From the NCBI GenBank assembly GCA_937858455.1, contig CALLYN010000034.1:1-9105 (forward strand): a stretch of DNA of 9,105 nt. Reading direction: 5' to 3'. Positions 6,415-9,105 of this stretch are shown here, piece by piece. The DNA comes from an uncultured Kouleothrix sp. GTDB lineage: Bacteria; Chloroflexota; Chloroflexia; Chloroflexales; Roseiflexaceae. Position 1 is the first letter of the stretch; every line of letters begins with the position of its first letter. A program made the position numbers and the translations under genes. The notes under the pieces were generated by a model that was given only the letters and a program-made list of their open reading frames with translations, made no database searches and was not told the DNA's origin.

Positions 6415-7260
6415 CTAGCCTAGCGCCGCAGTGGCCGTCGATTTTCGGCCGCCCTTGCCGTGGGCAGCCGCGCCCTTGCCGAGGTACGCCTCGATCACCT
6501 GCGGGTCGCTCTGCACCTCGCCGGGCAGGCCCTCGCTGATCTTCGCGCCGTGGTCGAGCACGGTCACCTTCTCGGAGATGCCCATCACCACCTTCATATC
6601 GTGCTCGATCAGCAGCACCGTCACGCCCTTTTCCTTGCGCGAAGGGCTCTCGTAGTCGCTGCGCAGGTGGTAGATCAGCCGCGTCAGGTCGTCGGTCTCG
6701 GCCGGGTTCATACCGGCGGTCGGCTCGTCGAGCAGCAGCAGCTTGGGGTCGGTGCCGAGGGCGCGCGCCACCTCGAGCCGGCGCTGGTCGCCGTACGGCA
6801 AGTTCTTGGCCGTCTCGTCGGCGCGCTTGCGGCCGAGGCCCACGAAGTCGAGCAGGTCGAGCGCGCGCCTACGCACCCGCTCTTCTTCCTGGCTCATGGC
6901 CTTCGAGCGGATGAGCGTGCCGAACACGCCGGCGCGCATGCGCGGGTGCTGGCCGACCATCACATTCTCAAGCGCGGTCATATTCGCGAACAGGCGAATA
7001 TTCTGGAACGTGCGCCCGATGCCAAGCGCCGTCACCTGGTGTGGCTTCAGGCCATTGAGCTGTACGCCATCGAACAGCAGCGTGCCGGTGGTAGGGGTGT
7101 ACAGCCCAGTGATCATATTGAAGAACGTGGTCTTGCCAGCGCCATTGGGGCCGATCAGGCCGCTGATCGACCCGCGCTCGATCACGAAGTCCACGTTGTT
7201 GACGGCCACGAGGCCGCCAAAGCGCTTGGTAATGCCAGTCGCTTCGAGTACAGGCGCCAT
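6415..7260 (-). CDS. livG: Branched-chain amino acid ABC transporter ATPase LivG
   Basis: Second ATPase subunit of the Liv importer, 281 residues. Seen: Walker A GPNGAGKTT (37-45), Q-loop Gln86 in GRTFQNIRLFANMTALENVMVG, the LivG-type signature LPYGDQRRLEVARAL (154-168), Walker B LLLLDEPTAGMNP (174-186) and switch histidine His220 in LLIEHDM. The LPYGxQR signature and IGRTFQNIRLF block separate LivG from LivF. It is longer than most LivG proteins (about 255) because of a polar insertion SDYESPSRKEKG (201-212) and a basic Gly/Ala/Lys-rich tail after 261; both look like harmless lineage features. The ATG start has GGAG seven bases upstream and lies only four bases past the livM stop, so the two are tightly coupled in one operon. 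A function with livH, livM and livF is clear from context; exact substrate range among branched-chain amino acids is inferred. Confidence 0.93.
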   Translation of the reverse strand: MAPVLEATGITKRFGGLVAVNNVDFVIERGSISGLIGPNGAGKTTFFNMITGLYTPTTGTLLFDGVQLNGLKPHQVTALGIGRTFQNIRLFANMTALENVMVGQHPRMRAGVFGTLIRSKAMSQEEERVRRRALDLLDFVGLGRKRADETAKNLPYGDQRRLEVARALGTDPKLLLLDEPTAGMNPAETDDLTRLIYHLRSDYESPSRKEKGVTVLLIEHDMKVVMGISEKVTVLDHGAKISEGLPGEVQSDPQVIEAYLGKGAAAHGKGGRKSTATAALG

Positions 7261-7264
7261 ATGG

Positions 7265-9025
7265 TTACTCCGTGCTCAGCTGAGCGTTATTATGCTCGAC
7301 ATCAAACGCGCTCGCGTTCTCGTGCCGCGCGGTCTCCTCGTCGGCGTGCAGCTCGGCGCGGCGGCGCGCGCTGGGCACGAGGCCTTCGGGCCGCACCAGC
7401 ATCATGATCACCAGCACGATGCCAAACAGCATGAGCCGGTAGTCGGAGGCCTTGAAGTTGGCCAGGGCCTCGTTGTTCGAGTTCGACGCGATCTGCTTGA
7501 GCAGGTCGGTCAGGCGGTTGAGGAAGAAGATATCGGCCGAGACGATGATCAGGCCGCCGAGGATGACGCCAGGGATATTGCCGAGGCCGCCAAGGATCAC
7601 CATACACAAGATCAGCACCGACTTATCGAACTGAAAGCTGGATGGCGTGATCGAGCCGAGGTAGGCGCCGTAGAACGCGCCGCCGAAGCCCGAGAACGTC
7701 GCGCCGAGCGCGAACGCCAGCAGCTTGGTGCGCACCAGGTCGATGCCCATTGAGGCAGCGGCCAGCTCATCCTCGCGCATGGCCATCCAGGCGCGGCCGA
7801 GCCGCGAGCGGCGCAGGCGGTTGATGAAGAAGATCGAGAAGCCAAAGATCACGATAATCAGGTAGTACCAGGGCGTGCGCTCGGTTGGCAGGAACTGGCC
7901 GGCGCCGCTGGTGCCGGGGATCGCCAGGGGTGTGCCGCCGATGTCGGTGCCATAGAAGAACGCATACAGCAGGAACACGGCCAGCAGCCCGCCGACGATC
8001 TTTGTCAGCGTGGTCGACTTCCTGGCGGCGCGCTCGTCGTCGAGCACGCGGCGCACCAGGTAGAGCGCGGCGAGCACCACCAGCACAAAGCCGATCAGCT
8101 CGATAATCATCGCCCCCGAGCCGTCGAGGCGCTGCACGATCGGCAGGAACGGCGGGGCGATCGCGCTGATGCCCGGGTCGCCGCCGGTCAGGTTCAGCGG
8201 CTCGCCAGTCGAAGTTTTGATCCAGTCGACGGCATCGAGGTTGGTGAACAAGATCGGCACAATCTCGCCGAAGCCCAGCGTCACGATCGCCAGGTAATCG
8301 CCGCGCAGCGGCAGCGTCGGCGCGCCGAGGATGATGCCAAACATCGCGGCGACGGCGGCGGCGATCCAGATCACCAGCCAGAACGAGAGCTGAAAGTTCG
8401 AGCCAAACTGGCCCGACAGGTGCGTCGAGGAGAGCATGCCGGCGGTATAGGCGCCGATCGCGAAAAACGCGGCGTAGCCTAAGTCGAGCAGGCCGGCATA
8501 GCCAACCACGATATTCAGGCCCAGCGCCAGGATGATAAAGATCATGATCGGGATGATATCGCCGAGCCATGCCAGGCCAAGGCCGCGGTCGATCTGCGGC
8601 AGGAACAGCAGAAACGCGCCGACCACCGCGCCAACGGCGAGCGTGCGGCCGATGCCGGCGAGGTGCTGGCTAGCCGAGAGGATCGCCGCCACCGCCGCCG
8701 CGATCACCAGGCCGATCAGGCCGGCCACCAGCGCCGAGCCGGCGGCGCCAATCCCAATGTCGAGCGCCGTCTGGCCCGCCAGCGGGTCGAGCCACAGGCT
8801 GCGCAGCAGCTGGCCGATGATCAGCACCACGCCGGCGGCCACGCCATTCAGCAAGCCGTAGCGCACGCCATCGCGCGGCGTCTTGAGCGACTCGTTGTTT
8901 GCCGAGAGCAGACCGATGATCAGGCCGACGATCAGCGCGGCCATCCACACGGTTTTCCCGCCGACGATCAGAATCGTCGCGACGCCAGCGACGCCGGCCC
9001 AGATACCAAATCGTACCTTACCCAT
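7265..9025 (-). CDS. livM: Branched-chain amino acid ABC transporter permease LivM, with extended N-terminus
   Basis: Membrane permease subunit of the Liv importer, about 586 residues against roughly 300-425 in common LivM proteins. The permease domain runs from about residue 155 (IIPIMIFIILALGLNIVVGYAGLLDLGYAAFFAIGAY) through GDYLAIVTLGFGEIVPILFTN to the C-terminal ATPase-contact part RAWMAMREDELAAASMGID and the glycine-rich helix ILGGLGNIPGVILGG. Ahead of it are about 150 residues with some five hydrophobic segments rich in Gly, Ala and Ile that are not part of the standard domain. A further loop with an extra membrane segment sits between about 320 and 400. The tail after RPEGLVPSARRR is polar and cytoplasmic. 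Start: a GTG at 9034 directly abuts the livH stop, but the ATG at 9025 has AGGTG six bases upstream and is preferred; the difference is three residues. It is flanked by livH and livG with almost no spacing, hence one operon. Confidence 0.92.
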   Translation of the reverse strand: MGKVRFGIWAGVAGVATILIVGGKTVWMAALIVGLIIGLLSANNESLKTPRDGVRYGLLNGVAAGVVLIIGQLLRSLWLDPLAGQTALDIGIGAAGSALVAGLIGLVIAAAVAAILSASQHLAGIGRTLAVGAVVGAFLLFLPQIDRGLGLAWLGDIIPIMIFIILALGLNIVVGYAGLLDLGYAAFFAIGAYTAGMLSSTHLSGQFGSNFQLSFWLVIWIAAAVAAMFGIILGAPTLPLRGDYLAIVTLGFGEIVPILFTNLDAVDWIKTSTGEPLNLTGGDPGISAIAPPFLPIVQRLDGSGAMIIELIGFVLVVLAALYLVRRVLDDERAARKSTTLTKIVGGLLAVFLLYAFFYGTDIGGTPLAIPGTSGAGQFLPTERTPWYYLIIVIFGFSIFFINRLRRSRLGRAWMAMREDELAAASMGIDLVRTKLLAFALGATFSGFGGAFYGAYLGSITPSSFQFDKSVLILCMVILGGLGNIPGVILGGLIIVSADIFFLNRLTDLLKQIASNSNNEALANFKASDYRLMLFGIVLVIMMLVRPEGLVPSARRRAELHADEETARHENASAFDVEHNNAQLSTE

Positions 9026-9034
9026 CGCCCGCAC

Positions 9035-9105
9035 CTACGCTTTCTGTCCGACATCCTCACCGAGCAGGCCGGTGGGGCGGAAGACCAGAATGGCCACAAG
9101 GATAC
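9035..9105 (-). CDS. livH: LivH permease, C-terminal end only (cut by window edge)
   Basis: Reading the minus strand from the right edge gives the last 22 residues and stop of a protein: ILVAILVFRPTGLLGEDVGQ then KA and TAG (9037-9035). A hydrophobic helix followed by FRPTGLLGE is the typical C-terminus of the LivH/LivM permease family. Upstream of livM it is most likely LivH, the partner permease that forms the heterodimeric channel with LivM. The rest of the gene, and probably the binding-protein gene and operon promoter, lie beyond the window. The stop is nine bases before the preferred livM ATG, so translation is likely coupled. Confidence 0.8.
   Translation of the reverse strand, partial: ILVAILVFRPTGLLGEDVGQKA

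Overview
This window looks like chromosomal DNA from a GC-rich bacterium. The best guess is a Chloroflexota member of the Roseiflexus/Chloroflexus/Kouleothrix kind. That rests on the style of the branched-chain amino acid transporter proteins, the ArsR-arsenate reductase fusion and the general codon use; it is an inference, not a demonstrated placement. Eight genes are supported, seven on the minus strand and one on the plus strand. Several start sites were moved from the longest open frame to the start with a proper Shine-Dalgarno sequence.

Left part (1-2440): a secreted protein of about 747 residues with a single C-terminal CxxCH heme site. It resembles the beta-propeller proteins that share the hydrazine synthase alpha-subunit middle domain. 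It has its own sigma70-type promoter (TTGACA-N16-TATGAT). Short direct repeats lie beyond its stop.

Arsenic part (2529-3800): an ArsR-type winged-helix domain fused to an LMW-phosphatase-type arsenate reductase, translationally coupled by a GTGA overlap to a second, separate arsenate reductase. A perfect TTGACA-N16-TATAAT promoter and AT-rich inverted repeats precede the fusion gene, suggesting autoregulation. No arsenite efflux pump is visible. The fusion gene is visibly less GC-rich than its surroundings.

Middle part (3796-5553): a 310-base non-coding stretch holds an intrinsic terminator and a striking 18-bp-stem palindrome. Next comes a TetR-family regulator, divergent from a SAM-dependent methyltransferase. 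A CGAACA-N3-TGTTCG palindrome lies at the methyltransferase promoter and is the probable TetR operator. A 16-bp-stem hairpin separates the methyltransferase from the convergent transporter genes.

Right part (5577-9105): a liv-type branched-chain amino acid ABC importer in the order livH (3' end only), livM, livG, livF on the minus strand. LivM carries an unusual N-terminal membrane extension. A 124-base spacer with four tandem 9-bp repeats and an inverted copy separates livG from livF. The periplasmic binding protein and the operon promoter would lie beyond the right edge.

Nothing here is clearly a new defence or mobile system. The most interesting items are the ArsR-ArsC fusion with a lost canonical metal site, the hydrazine-synthase-alpha-like monoheme protein, and the non-coding palindromes.
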